A DNA stretch of 64,000 nt from Aquibacillus rhizosphaerae (lineage in GTDB: Bacteria; Bacillota; Bacilli; Bacillales; Amphibacillaceae): NCBI RefSeq assembly GCF_030282825.1, contig NZ_JASTZU010000036.1:62001-126000 (forward strand), written 5' to 3'. Of the stretch, positions 33,424 through 42,774 are shown piece after piece. The position numbers and the translations under genes are program-made. Each line of letters opens with the position of its first letter. Positions within the stretch are counted from its first letter, which is position 1. The notes under the pieces are model-generated. The model ran no database searches. It worked only from the letters and a program-made list of their open reading frames with translations, and was not told the origin of the DNA.

Positions 33424-35808
33424 TTATACTTCTAAAACATTTTCTTGTTGTTGAGAACTGATATTTGTATTTCTTTTATGTTTTACTACAAGGTAAGTAA
33501 CTGTTAATGTCATAGCCCCAACTATATATGCCGCTAAAATACCTATGTTTTGCCAAATGAATGAATAATCTCCACTAGATATAACGGCCTTGAATGCTTG
33601 AACTGAATAAGTCATAGGTAGAGCGGCACTAATCGGTTGTAATGCATTTGGAATTAATTCAAGTGGAAATGTTCCGGCACTCGTAGTCAATTGTAAAATC
33701 AAGATAATAATCGCTATGAACCGACCAGGGTCTCCGAATAGTGTAACAAGAAATTGAATTATAGACATAAAGGTGAGACTAGTAATAATAGAGACAAAGA
33801 TAAATAAAGGAATACTTTGTACTTCAATTCCTAAACTCAATAGTAGAATAATATCTACTAGCAATGCTTGAATAATTCCTACAATACCAATAACTCCAAA
33901 TTTACCAATAAACCATAAAAACCCATTTCTCGGTTTTATAGCAGGATCTCTTAAAGGATAAACAATTGTAATTAATAAAGCCCCAACAAATAATCCCAAT
34001 GAAATAAAATAAGGTGCAAATCCAGTACCGTAGTTAGGTACATGATTGATTTCCTTTTTATTTATGGTAACAGGATTCCCCATCATATCATAGGTGTTAT
34101 CATTAGACTCCACGGCACCTGCTTTATTTGCAGCTTCATTGAGCTTTTCGTGTAATTCAGCGGTACCGTTATATAAATCAACACTTCCAGTTGCTAACTG
34201 ATTAGAGCCATCTGCAAGTTGGTGTGCGCCAGTGTTGATTTGTTCGGATCCATTTGATAAATCTTTCATCCCTGTGTTTAATTGATTAGAGCCAATTGCT
34301 AGCTCACTGACACCATTATTTGCTTCGGTTAACTTGTCAGTAAAAGATTCCATATTTTCGACATAATTAATTTGCCCCTCTGATAAATGGATTGAACCTT
34401 CATATAGTTGGTCTGTTCCAACTATTAATTGGTTAATTCCGTTCTGTAAGGAGACTTCCCCTTGATAAATTGTTTCTACCCCACTAGATAATTGATTGAA
34501 GCTAGGATTAATAGCATTTTCTATATCCTTTTCTATTCCAGCAGTTGCTCCTGCTAACTGTTTATTAACACCTGATTTATACGTTTCAAATCCTTTTTCG
34601 AGACCGGTATCAATACTATTATATAGCTTTTGCTGTAATTCTTCCGTAGTGGGAGCAGCCTCTTTCATCTGCTTGACAATGTTATTTATTGTTTGTTCGT
34701 CCAAGCCACTTTGTTGAAGTCCGCCAGCTAGTTGTTGTAATTGTTCAGCTTGTTGATTAGCAATTTGATTGGCAATCCCATTAGCCAATTGGGGACTCAG
34801 TTGAGCTTGTAATTCATCTAATCCAGCCTTCATTTGCTGGGTGTTTTCTTGTAATTGTTCTCCAATAGTGGATGCAATTTGTGTTGGTAGCTGCTTTTGT
34901 AATTCACTTACACCGCTTTTCACCTTAGTAGTACCTGTGATTAACTCAGGAGTCTTTTTTGCTATTTCATTAAGACCATCGTTTGTCTGTGTTATACCAC
35001 CGGTTAACTGTGAGGCTCCTTCTTCAATATTTTTTGATGCTCCGAATAGTTGATTACCTGCAATAGTTAATTGCTCTATACCATCTTCAAGTTCGCTCAT
35101 CCCTTTAGTTATATCTTCAGTACCGGCATATGCTTGGCTGACACCATCTTGAAAGACAATTGCATTTGATGCTAACACATGTAGATTTTCCTTTAGTTCG
35201 TTTGTACCTTTAATGAGTTTATTTGCTCCATCCTCTAAATTTTTAGACCCGTCACTTGCGTTTTCAAATCCATTTGCCATCTCTCCAATTTTACTGAACA
35301 TCGTTTCAGCATAAGTGGCCGTAACTTCCCCTGAGATAGCAGCTTTAATTTCATTGATAGCTGATTCACCAATTTGTGCTGATAGAAAATTAAAACCTTC
35401 ATTTGGTGTATATTTTAATTGCAATAATTCGGGTTGTTCAGTTAACAATGTAGTTGCATTACTTGAAAAATCTTTTGGGATTTCTATAACCATATAATAT
35501 TTTTGATTTTTTAAATCTGTATAGGCTTCACTTTTATTTACAAAGTGGAATTGAAACTGATCATTTTCTTTTAATCGATTAATTAAGTCATTCCCTAAGG
35601 ATAAACTTTCTTCTTCGTAGGAAGCACCAGTATCTTCATTAACAATTGCTACAGGCAAGTCTTGTAGATGGTCATACGGATCCCAAAATGACCAAAGAAA
35701 CATACCTGCATATAATATAGGTATGAAAAGTACTGCGATAATCGGGATAAGAAGCTTTTTGCTAGTGAGTATTTGTTTCAATTCAGATAAAAAAAGTGAT
35801 TTTTTCAT
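33424..35808 (-). CDS. yhgE: YhgE/Pip-family membrane protein
   Basis: 794 residues. One N-terminal helix (about 19-38, LIPIIAVLFIPILYAGMFLW), a large extracellular region (about 40-600) and five or six C-terminal helices (about 610-780) in an ABC-2-like arrangement. The extracellular part is helical with many repeats of the type GxxxLxxGxxQL (for example NQLNTGMKDLSNGSEQINTG), as in YhgE and lactococcal phage infection protein Pip. Family members are linked to phage adsorption or membrane export in some species; the role here is unknown. It follows a TetR-type gene, the same pair as B. subtilis yhgD-yhgE, and has a matching operator upstream. Confidence 0.88.
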   Translation of the reverse strand: MKKSLFLSELKQILTSKKLLIPIIAVLFIPILYAGMFLWSFWDPYDHLQDLPVAIVNEDTGASYEEESLSLGNDLINRLKENDQFQFHFVNKSEAYTDLKNQKYYMVIEIPKDFSSNATTLLTEQPELLQLKYTPNEGFNFLSAQIGESAINEIKAAISGEVTATYAETMFSKIGEMANGFENASDGSKNLEDGANKLIKGTNELKENLHVLASNAIVFQDGVSQAYAGTEDITKGMSELEDGIEQLTIAGNQLFGASKNIEEGASQLTGGITQTNDGLNEIAKKTPELITGTTKVKSGVSELQKQLPTQIASTIGEQLQENTQQMKAGLDELQAQLSPQLANGIANQIANQQAEQLQQLAGGLQQSGLDEQTINNIVKQMKEAAPTTEELQQKLYNSIDTGLEKGFETYKSGVNKQLAGATAGIEKDIENAINPSFNQLSSGVETIYQGEVSLQNGINQLIVGTDQLYEGSIHLSEGQINYVENMESFTDKLTEANNGVSELAIGSNQLNTGMKDLSNGSEQINTGAHQLADGSNQLATGSVDLYNGTAELHEKLNEAANKAGAVESNDNTYDMMGNPVTINKKEINHVPNYGTGFAPYFISLGLFVGALLITIVYPLRDPAIKPRNGFLWFIGKFGVIGIVGIIQALLVDIILLLSLGIEVQSIPLFIFVSIITSLTFMSIIQFLVTLFGDPGRFIAIIILILQLTTSAGTFPLELIPNALQPISAALPMTYSVQAFKAVISSGDYSFIWQNIGILAAYIVGAMTLTVTYLVVKHKRNTNISSQQQENVLEV

Positions 35809-35852
35809 GTGTAATTCCCCCTAAGTGTTTAAGTAAGACCAGTGAAACTATA

Positions 35853-35875
35853 TGACTGTTTAATTCAAATGGTCA
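35853..35875. promoter_or_regulatory. Probable TetR-type operator ahead of yhgE
   Basis: On the minus strand TGACCATTTGAATTAAACA then GTCA: 23 bp, the same length and ends as the site at 36495. It lies 45 bases upstream of the yhgE start codon. Confidence 0.5.
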
Positions 35876-35899
35876 TAAAAAGTGAAAAATGAAGGACTA

Positions 35900-36475
35900 T
35901 CATCTTGATAATCCTTCAAAGAAATATAATTCAAATAAGCGCGAGATTTCGTCTTTTTCTAAAGGCTTGCGTGTCTGCTCCCAATCAAAAATTAGAGCTA
36001 TATATAATTTTAGCATTGCAAAAGCAGTGATTTCTGGGTTGCACGGTTTAATCTCGTTGTTATCAATGGCTTTTTGAATCAATTTTTTAATATAATGGAC
36101 AATGGTTGCTTCCAATTTTGCCTTGAATTCTAATGCTGCAGGTGTACCTATTTCCCGTTCTTCCTGGAATAATTTTATTGTTAATTGGTGCTCTTTTCTA
36201 TATTCCAACAATTTAAATAAAACAAGACTTACATTTTCATAAAGAGATAAACTAGAATCCATAGAGGCTTCTGCAGTAGTCCTCATTTCTTTAATAAGAC
36301 TTGTAATAATCTCATCAAATAATTCCTCTTTATTTTTAAAAAAAGTATAGATTGTGCCCTTACCAACGTTAGCTAGTTTGGCTACTTGGTCCATAGTCGT
36401 TGCTTTATAACCAAATAATGAAAAAGAACGGGTTGCAGCATCAACAATTAAAGATTTACGATCAACAGTCAACAA
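35900..36475 (-). CDS. yhgD: TetR/AcrR-family regulator (YhgD-like)
   Basis: 191 residues from a TTG at 36475, backed by GGAGGTGAT directly upstream. The N-terminal helix-turn-helix spans about residues 10-55, with FGYKATTMDQVAKLANVGKGTIYTFFKNKEEL. The helical C-terminal ligand domain is unspecialised. It sits just upstream of yhgE in the same orientation with 91 bases between, and likely represses itself and yhgE through the two 23-bp sites. Effector unknown. Confidence 0.9.
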   Translation of the reverse strand: MLTVDRKSLIVDAATRSFSLFGYKATTMDQVAKLANVGKGTIYTFFKNKEELFDEIITSLIKEMRTTAEASMDSSLSLYENVSLVLFKLLEYRKEHQLTIKLFQEEREIGTPAALEFKAKLEATIVHYIKKLIQKAIDNNEIKPCNPEITAFAMLKLYIALIFDWEQTRKPLEKDEISRLFELYFFEGLSR

Positions 36476-36494
36476 ATCACCTCCATCAACAAAG

Positions 36495-36517
36495 TGACCA
36501 AAATGGTTTTATGGTCA
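36495..36517. promoter_or_regulatory. Probable TetR-type operator ahead of yhgD
   Basis: TGACCA (36495-36500) and TGGTCA (36512-36517) are inverted around 11 bases; a second, inner pairing is CCAAAATGG. It sits 20 bases upstream of the start codon. Confidence 0.6.
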
Positions 36518-36951
36518 ATAAAACGATATTAACATATATTTTTCCCAGTTACAAAACTTTTTTCTATCTTTTACTCATGAGTAAATTTCATTGTCACTTT
36601 ATTCTGTCACCTAATATATAGTTTGGAAATGGTTTATTCTGTGAGTTTCGGTGAAGTTGTTATTATGAATTGATCAACACAAGTAAACTACCTGAATTTA
36701 TATTTTGGCGCTTCAGGAAAGAAATATTGCTTGTTATTTTTCCCACTTGATATATACTCTCTCATACTTTCTCTTAATATAGTTGATTCTTTTGATTACG
36801 GAATGTCAGTAATGGTTAATAGTAACAGGTCGTAAAGGCATGATTTTTGTGACGGTTACAAAACTTAATATTTCGACAAAGAGAAGAACGCTATACATCA
36901 ACAACTGATTGTAGTACTATCTTAATAGAAAAATAGAACTACTAAAATAGA

Positions 36952-37079
36952 TAATATTGGAAAACTATTCGAAAGGGTAGGACGCAAAACTATAGGGGCT
37001 AAATAACTAAAGCCAGCCAGTCGCTTGTATAAATTAAAAACCGCCTTTGTTATAAAAGGCGGTTTTTAATTTATACAAG
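36952..37079 (+). ncRNA. Cyclic di-GMP-I (GEMM) riboswitch with terminator
   Basis: The aptamer at 36952-37024 shows AACTATTCGAAAGGGTAGG then ACGCAAAACTATAGGGGCTAA, with the GAAA tetraloop and the ACGCAAA/GGGGC receptor side of GEMM-I RNAs. The expression platform CTTGTATAAATTAAAAACCG...CGGTTTTTAATTTATACAAG (37024-37079) is a long hairpin around CCGCCTTT/AAAGGCGG ending in TTTTTAATTT. It should switch transcription of the chemoreceptor gene at 37217 with c-di-GMP. Sequence from 36518 to 36951 shows nothing else I can name. Confidence 0.9.
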
Positions 37080-37216
37080 CAAATTCAATTTTTCACTATA
37101 GGTAAAAGGTGCAAATACTGGTTAAAAAACTATAAGTTGGGTTTATCTATTCACATTCACTTTTTCAAGCAAAATATTTAAGAAGTTTACAAAAATCACA
37201 AAGGGAGAATAAAAAC

Positions 37217-38908
37217 ATGAATTTCACTATTAAACAAAAACTTATAGGAAGCTTTCTGATCATCTCGATTATATTTGGTCTATCCTCATTCTTATCATAC
37301 AAAAATATGAAGGAGACAAACGAATCTTATGATTATCTAGTTGGAACTGTTTCAGAATTAAGATCAATAGCACAATCAATGCAAACAAATTCTGCTTTGC
37401 AAATCGGTTATTATCGTGCATTTATGTTATATGAAGATACTACATATAAAGAGCAAATGAATACAGCTAATGAAAGAATAATTACTTTAGTCGAAGAAGG
37501 AAAACAATTATCCACATTGGAAGAAACACGTGATAGATTAGACTCTATTGAGCAATTAAATAAAGAGTTTATCGAATTATCTAATCAGGTGATGGACAAT
37601 ATGTCTATTGATAAAGAAAATGCTCTTACACAGGGGTTAAATGAAATTCCCCCAATCACTACTAGTTTAACGGATGAGGTTACTTCATTACATGATTGGT
37701 TAAAAGAAGATATTCTTAGCGTACAAGTGAATCAAACACAGCAAGATTCACAGTCTGGTTTAATTCAAGTGGTCGTTATTAGCGTAATAGCTACCTTAAT
37801 TGCAATAGGTGCAGGTATTATAATTTCTATTTATATTTCCAGGCCAATTGTTAAACTGGGTAACAAAGCTAAACAAGTTGCTGCTGGAGATTTAAATACA
37901 GAAGAATTAAGGATAAAGAGCAAGGATGAAATTTTCTATTTAAATCAATCATTTGAACAGATGACTACTAACTTACGAGAAATGATTAGTGGTATTGCTC
38001 GTAACTCAGACCAGGTGGCAGTTTCTGCTGAACAATTAAATGCTAGTGCTGAACAATCTAGTAAAGCAACAGAATCTGTTTCTTCATCTATACAAGAAGT
38101 AGCAAGCAGTGCAGAGTTTACTACATCTAAACTTGAAAGTAATTCTAGGTCACTAGAAGAAGTGTTACAAGGTGTAACACAAATAGCGAATAGTTCTACG
38201 ATGGTCTCTGAACTTTCTAAGCAAACGACTGTGGAAGCAGAAGAAGGCGACAAGTTCGTAAACGATAATTTACAGCAAATGAGATTTATTCGTGAATCCG
38301 TAAGTAAGTCTAATGAGGTAATTGGAACTCTATCGGAACGTTCTAAAGAAATAGGTAACATCCTAAATGTTATTAACGATATTGCTGAACAAACAAATCT
38401 TTTAGCGCTTAATGCTGCTATTGAAGCTGCAAGGGCTGGTGAACATGGAAAAGGCTTCGCAGTTGTTGCTGATGAAGTACGAAAACTAGCTGAACAATCA
38501 CAAGATTCTACAAAGAATATTGCTGAGCTTATAGCAGTGATTCAAAAAGATACCGAAGAATCGGTTAAAATGATGGGTGAAGTCATGACCAATGCAGAAA
38601 ACGGTGTAAAAGTTTCTCAACAAACTTCAGATAAGTTTGCCCAAATTTTAAATAGTACAAGAAACATAACTCCACAAATTGAGGACGTTACGGCAACAGT
38701 ACAACAAATTTCAGCGAGTATCGAGGAGGTATCTACTTCTGCAAGGGAAGTTTCGGAACAAGCCCAAACAAATGCAGCAAGTTCAGAAGAAGTTGCTGCA
38801 TCGACAGAAGAACAGCTTGCATCCATGCAAGAGATAAGTGCGTCTGCTGAAGCACTAGCATCTATGGCAGAGGATCTACAAGAAGTCGTTAATCGTTTTA
38901 ACTATTAA
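37217..38908 (+). CDS. Methyl-accepting chemotaxis protein under c-di-GMP riboswitch
   Basis: 563 residues. TM1 about 8-27, an extracellular four-helix-bundle sensor (about 30-180), TM2 about 184-207, HAMP about 208-262, and a signalling domain with tip [20 protein letters not shown]. The end is Ser/Glu-rich coiled coil finishing [11 protein letters not shown] 37217 follows AAGGGAG. Only an mRNA that passes the c-di-GMP riboswitch upstream is full-length, so this receptor should respond to the motile/sessile second messenger. Ligand unknown. Confidence 0.94.
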   Translation: MNFTIKQKLIGSFLIISIIFGLSSFLSYKNMKETNESYDYLVGTVSELRSIAQSMQTNSALQIGYYRAFMLYEDTTYKEQMNTANERIITLVEEGKQLSTLEETRDRLDSIEQLNKEFIELSNQVMDNMSIDKENALTQGLNEIPPITTSLTDEVTSLHDWLKEDILSVQVNQTQQDSQSGLIQVVVISVIATLIAIGAGIIISIYISRPIVKLGNKAKQVAAGDLNTEELRIKSKDEIFYLNQSFEQMTTNLREMISGIARNSDQVAVSAEQLNASAEQSSKATESVSSSIQEVASSAEFTTSKLESNSRSLEEVLQGVTQIANSSTMVSELSKQTTVEAEEGDKFVNDNLQQMRFIRESVSKSNEVIGTLSERSKEIGNILNVINDIAEQTNLLALNAAIEAARAGEHGKGFAVVADEVRKLAEQSQDSTKNIAELIAVIQKDTEESVKMMGEVMTNAENGVKVSQQTSDKFAQILNSTRNITPQIEDVTATVQQISASIEEVSTSAREVSEQAQTNAASSEEVAASTEEQLASMQEISASAEALASMAEDLQEVVNRFNY

Positions 38909-38920
38909 TAGATAAAAACA

Positions 38921-38956
38921 GGGTATCAATCTATGGATTGATACCCTTGTTTCTAT
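38921..38956. terminator. Terminator between converging genes
   Basis: GGGTATCAATC and GATTGATACCC pair with a 4-base loop, then TTGTTTCTATTTT. Its right arm overlaps the end of the SgrR-like gene (stop at 38931). Confidence 0.8.
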
Positions 38957-40718
38957 TTTCGTAGTTATACCAGAGTTTTGTATAATCAACCCAACCAAGT
39001 GCGTTGATATGAATGTTTTGCAGATAACTTGGATAAATGGCAAATTGTTCTAATCGGTATAGATGGATATGACTGAATTGTTTACAAAGGTCCATTTCTA
39101 TCTCTTTTAAAAAAGTTAGTATCCCTTTTTCCGTATAGAAAGTCTTTGTTAATTCATTGATATTGTTCTTATGGTGATTAGGAAGGTGGTGTGTTAGTAG
39201 ACTATGTTCACCTAGAAATGATGACAAATAGGTATACAGAACACTCTCATCAACAAGTGCTTCACCGAGTAGCATGTCTGCGGAGAAGGATAAGGAATGG
39301 CTATGTAATTCTTCATAGGATAAAAAGTGAAGGTGTACATGTATTCCCTCCTTATTAAGTTGCTCTTGTAGCCATTTCCCATCTAACTCGTTGCCTGCTC
39401 CAGTATAACTGTATAGATGGAGTGGTTCACCCGAATATAGGCTTTTATTTAGATTAATTCTTCCAATAGTTACATCTCGATAACAACTATCACGCGTTTC
39501 AAAATCAGATAATAGTCGAGATGCGGACAGAAACCTATTTCCAGATAATTGAGATATTAGCTTCTCGGGTGGAAGAAAATGGAGTATAGCTTCTCTAAGG
39601 AATCGGTCGTTGGCTAAAATACCACTGTTCACATTTAATGTTAGTAATTTACTACCACGATCAGTCGAAGTAACTTGATTAAAGTTATTTGATTTTCTTT
39701 GATAATAAGGGTAATGATAAAAGTTCATGTGTTCTGCACTTTTTTTATCAATCGACTGCTTATTATCATAAAGTTGTGGGAAAAAGTACATGGTTATTTC
39801 ATCCATTTGTGGGCGAGTTTCAAAAAAACCTTTATGTACCCCAAGTGTTAATTTGTCTTCTGTATTCTCTAATAAAAGAAAAGGACCAGTACCAACTGGA
39901 GTATATGAAAAATTCTCATTCTTTGGGATAATACTACCACCTAGTGAAGCAATTAAATGAAGGAAATAAACAATTGGTCTACGACATATAAACTTTACAG
40001 TATATGTGTTTATAGCAACCACGTTATCTATATTCTCCATTATCCAGTGATAAGCAGATGATTTTTCCTTATGTCTTTGGAAACTATAACAAACGTCTTC
40101 AGCGGTCATTTCTTTACCATGATGGAATTTCACACCTTTTCTTAAATAAAATTTCCATACTGTGAAGTTCTCGTTGTGATTAAATGTGTGGGCTAGTTGA
40201 GGTTCGTGTTGTTTGGTTAATTCATTAAAATAAACAAGTTGATTAAAAAGATGTCTCATAATATGATTCTCTGTCCGACGATTAACGAGCATCGGATCGA
40301 GCACAGGTAATGGACGGTAGGAAGGAAACCTCAAGCGATCAACTTGAGGGCTAGACTCATCCTTTTCTAGTTTATAAAAAAGCCAATCAATAAAATCCCT
40401 TTGTAGATTAGGACTTATACAATACCCCTTTACAAATTGGATAGATTCATCGATTGTTTTAGTTGTCGCAATTTTCTTTGCTTCTTCTATTGCTAATGAA
40501 TCTATATCCAAAAGTAAATTAATAGTCGAATAATTGCCTCTTCCCTTACCTGGAACCCAACTTATCCAGCCTGCATCTTGCATTTTTCGAATAATAATTT
40601 TTGTATTACGCATGGAGCATGATAATAAACTAGATAGCTTTGAAGTTGTAATCGGAATGTCTATGTTCTTTTGTTTTAAATTAAGTATCATTATTTGATA
40701 ATGTTCTAATAATTTCAT
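38931..40718 (-). CDS. SgrR-family transcriptional regulator
   Basis: 595 residues without signal peptide. An N-terminal winged helix-turn-helix (about 1-115, TTSKLSSLLSCSMRNTKIIIRKM and WVPGKGRGNYS) is fused to an extracellular-solute-binding-protein-like domain (SBP_bac_5, about 130-590) with VRLK-type GVKFHHGKEMTAEDVCYSF. This is the SgrR architecture; E. coli SgrR senses sugar-phosphate stress and activates SgrS RNA and the sugar exporter SetA. It is divergent from small ORFs and an MFS transporter, an arrangement resembling sgrR-sgrS/T-setA. The ligand is unknown. Confidence 0.88.
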   Translation of the reverse strand: MKLLEHYQIMILNLKQKNIDIPITTSKLSSLLSCSMRNTKIIIRKMQDAGWISWVPGKGRGNYSTINLLLDIDSLAIEEAKKIATTKTIDESIQFVKGYCISPNLQRDFIDWLFYKLEKDESSPQVDRLRFPSYRPLPVLDPMLVNRRTENHIMRHLFNQLVYFNELTKQHEPQLAHTFNHNENFTVWKFYLRKGVKFHHGKEMTAEDVCYSFQRHKEKSSAYHWIMENIDNVVAINTYTVKFICRRPIVYFLHLIASLGGSIIPKNENFSYTPVGTGPFLLLENTEDKLTLGVHKGFFETRPQMDEITMYFFPQLYDNKQSIDKKSAEHMNFYHYPYYQRKSNNFNQVTSTDRGSKLLTLNVNSGILANDRFLREAILHFLPPEKLISQLSGNRFLSASRLLSDFETRDSCYRDVTIGRINLNKSLYSGEPLHLYSYTGAGNELDGKWLQEQLNKEGIHVHLHFLSYEELHSHSLSFSADMLLGEALVDESVLYTYLSSFLGEHSLLTHHLPNHHKNNINELTKTFYTEKGILTFLKEIEMDLCKQFSHIHLYRLEQFAIYPSYLQNIHINALGWVDYTKLWYNYENRNKGINP

Positions 40719-40825
40719 CCTTGCTTTACACCTTCTTTCATATAAAAGGGGAAATAATACAAAGTGAATTATACACTTTTTTTCCTCTTTTTAAAAATTA
40801 GAATAGAAAGTAGGAGGTTGATTAA

Positions 40826-40882
40826 ATGGAACTTATTTTTAATGTCATGGAAATAGGAAAAGGTGAACTGGATGCGAGATAA
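40826..40882 (+). CDS. Possible 18-codon leader ORF
   Basis: ATG 40826 behind a strong GTAGGAGGTTGATTAA site reads MELIFNVMEIGKGELDAR and stops at TAA (40880-40882), overlapping the next small ORF (ATG 40872) by 11 bases. The ribosome-binding site is better than those of the following frames. Could be a leader peptide controlling the MFS gene through translational coupling. Too short to be sure. Confidence 0.4.
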   Translation: MELIFNVMEIGKGELDAR

Positions 40883-41054
40883 AGTTAATCGTTTTTCTGT
40901 CCATACAGCTTGTTTGTTGAATAGTACAGTAGATATAAAAGGAGAGGGATATAAGTTAGCTAAGCAGTATTATAGCAAATCCCGATTTGACCATAGAAAC
41001 CAAGCTATGTTCGAAACAACAAGGGGAAAGGAAACAAAAATTGATCGTTTCTGA
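40872..41054 (+). CDS. Possible small protein overlapping the MFS start
   Basis: 60 codons from ATG 40872 (AAAAGGTGA upstream), or 63 from GTG 40863. Basic, soluble; begins MRDKVNRFSVHTACLLNST, ends GKETKIDRF. Its last 14 bases overlap the likely TTG start of the transporter. No recognisable family; it could equally be a chance frame in the leader. Its position corresponds to SgrS/SgrT in the E. coli locus, but there is no sequence likeness to SgrT. Confidence 0.35.
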   Translation: MRDKVNRFSVHTACLLNSTVDIKGEGYKLAKQYYSKSRFDHRNQAMFETTRGKETKIDRF

Positions 41055-42246
41055 AAAGAACAAAGTTGTAGGCATAGCCCTGATTACTGCGGTAGCGGTT
41101 ATGGGGGATGCTATGTTATTTATTGTACTTCCTATCTATTGGCGTGAATTTGGTTTGACTGGACTATGGCAAATTGGAATTTTACTTTCCATAAATCGCT
41201 TTATTCGTTTACCAATTAATCCTCTGGTGGGATTGTTTTATCAACATTTCCAGTTAAGAACTGGTGTTCTTTTGGCTATCCTATTAGCTGCTTTGACTAC
41301 ATTGTCCTATGGTATTTTTCATCAATTTTGGATTTTGGTTACCATGCGTGCCTTGTGGGGTGTCGCCTGGTCGCTTCTGCGTCTTGGCGGGTTTCTAACA
41401 GTCATTGAGGTGACAAATGATGCAAACCGAGGACGATTTGTTGGGCTTTATAATGGTTTGTGGGGTATTGGAGGCCTAGTCGGAATGCTTGGAGGCGGCT
41501 TGCTAGTAGATCAAACATCGATTAGATTTGTTACATCATTATTTTCAATAATAGGTTTATTAGCTATACCATCCGTCTGGTTATTAGTCCCTGCCTCCCA
41601 AAAGATGAAAGAAACTGAGAAAAATAATAAAATAAAAGATAAAGGATGGTTGTCACCGTATTTAACAATGATATTAATCACTGGTTTAGCGATGGGTTTT
41701 ATTGTATTTGGCCTATTTGCTTCCACATTAAGCCCACTGATTGAACAGGTTTATCAAGAGGACTGGACGTTTCTCAGTCTAACAATAGGAGCTGCTACAT
41801 TGGGAGGTATTATTCAAGCTATTCGCTGGGGGTGGGATCCCTTTGTGGCTCCGGTTGTTGGAAAGTTATTAGATTCATCAGAGTCCATGCTAAGAATGTT
41901 ACTTATTCCTTTGGTAGCTGGTGGTATCCTTTTTATCATATTAGGGAAAGTCTCATCAATAGTTTTCCTTATCACCACGTTATTAATCTTTCAGTTAGTA
42001 TCGACTATATTTGTTACCACAACAGATACATTAGCTACAAGTACAGCGGCTCAGAATAACCGAGTAAAAGTGATGACCGCACATACAATTGTAGTTGATA
42101 TTGGTGCAGCATTAGGGCCATTTTTAGCATTTATTGTTATCGAAATGTTTAGTTTAAAAATGGTTTATTATATAGCAGCAACTCTACTATTATCTTTAGG
42201 TGTGTTGTGGTTGTATTTCATTAAAAAGTACACTAGTAATTGCTAA
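41041..42246 (+). CDS. MFS transporter, possible sugar or drug exporter
   Basis: 401 residues from TTG 41041, which AAGGGGAAAGGA precedes by 8 bases; a TTG at 40987 extends the frame but without a good site. About twelve membrane segments; the loop-2/3 motif reads NRFIRLPINPLVGLF and motif C region GLVGMLGGGLLVDQ. It is divergently placed to the SgrR-like regulator, as SetA is to SgrR in enterobacteria, so control by that regulator is likely. Substrate unknown. Confidence 0.82.
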   Translation: MIVSEKNKVVGIALITAVAVMGDAMLFIVLPIYWREFGLTGLWQIGILLSINRFIRLPINPLVGLFYQHFQLRTGVLLAILLAALTTLSYGIFHQFWILVTMRALWGVAWSLLRLGGFLTVIEVTNDANRGRFVGLYNGLWGIGGLVGMLGGGLLVDQTSIRFVTSLFSIIGLLAIPSVWLLVPASQKMKETEKNNKIKDKGWLSPYLTMILITGLAMGFIVFGLFASTLSPLIEQVYQEDWTFLSLTIGAATLGGIIQAIRWGWDPFVAPVVGKLLDSSESMLRMLLIPLVAGGILFIILGKVSSIVFLITTLLIFQLVSTIFVTTTDTLATSTAAQNNRVKVMTAHTIVVDIGAALGPFLAFIVIEMFSLKMVYYIAATLLLSLGVLWLYFIKKYTSNC

Positions 42247-42261
42247 TATTCTAAGGTTTCT

Positions 42262-42303
42262 AATAAAAAAGTCGAACATTATATCTAAGAATATGATGTT
42301 CGA
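42262..42303 (-). terminator. Minus-oriented terminator
   Basis: TCGAACAT (42272-42279) and ATGTTCGA (42296-42303) pair. The T tract (CTTTTTTATTAG) is on the minus strand, although flanking genes on both sides run plus; the nearest minus gene is at 42775. Confidence 0.55.
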
Positions 42304-42456
42304 TACAATGGAATTCTTAAGATATAAATTAACTGTCGTTTATAGTCAAATATAATTTTATTTTGACTTTGTTTGTTGAAAGTATTTTAATTTACAAAAA
42401 TATTCATCATAATGCTAGTACACAAGTATATTTATTAAAGGATGAGGTTAAGAAAA

Positions 42457-42642
42457 GTGAATAATGAAAAGAGAATTCTATTAACACGAATTAATAGTAA
42501 GAGAAATGAAATGGTGAAAGTGGGTCTGTTAAAAGGTTTAACAAGTAAAGAAACCATTAAATGTAGCCAAGAGTTAGATCAATTACTAAATATGTATCAA
42601 AAAGTTAGCTTTGATAGGGAGATTTCAACTTTAGCTGTTTGA
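42457..42642 (+). CDS. Spo0E-like aspartyl-phosphate phosphatase
   Basis: 61 residues from GTG 42457 (GGATGAGG 9-10 bases upstream); ATG 42442 falls inside that ribosome-binding site. Two helices with the family motif SQELDQLLN near residue 42. Spo0E-type proteins dephosphorylate Spo0A~P and delay sporulation. Monocistronic and soluble. Paralogues are usual in Bacillaceae, so this need not be Spo0E itself. Confidence 0.82.
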   Translation: MNNEKRILLTRINSKRNEMVKVGLLKGLTSKETIKCSQELDQLLNMYQKVSFDREISTLAV

Positions 42643-42662
42643 ATTTTAAAAATATAAGGCAT

Positions 42663-42759
42663 AGTTTATGCTGACTTACCGTCGTTAGCAAATGTGTTAA
42701 AAGAGGTATAGGTAATGGATTGAAAGCATAAACTGTTTCATCAAATTATCTATACCTCT
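42663..42759. terminator. Interleaved convergent terminators
   Basis: AGTTTATGCT (42663-42672) pairs with AGCATAAACT (42725-42734), then GTTT for the plus-strand Spo0E-like gene. AGAGGTATAG (42702-42711) pairs with CTATACCTCT (42750-42759), ending CTCTTTTAAC on the minus strand for the 42775 gene. The two hairpins interlock, so on one RNA they would form a pseudoknot or compete. Confidence 0.55.
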
Positions 42760-42774
42760 GGAAAAAGAAAGTCA

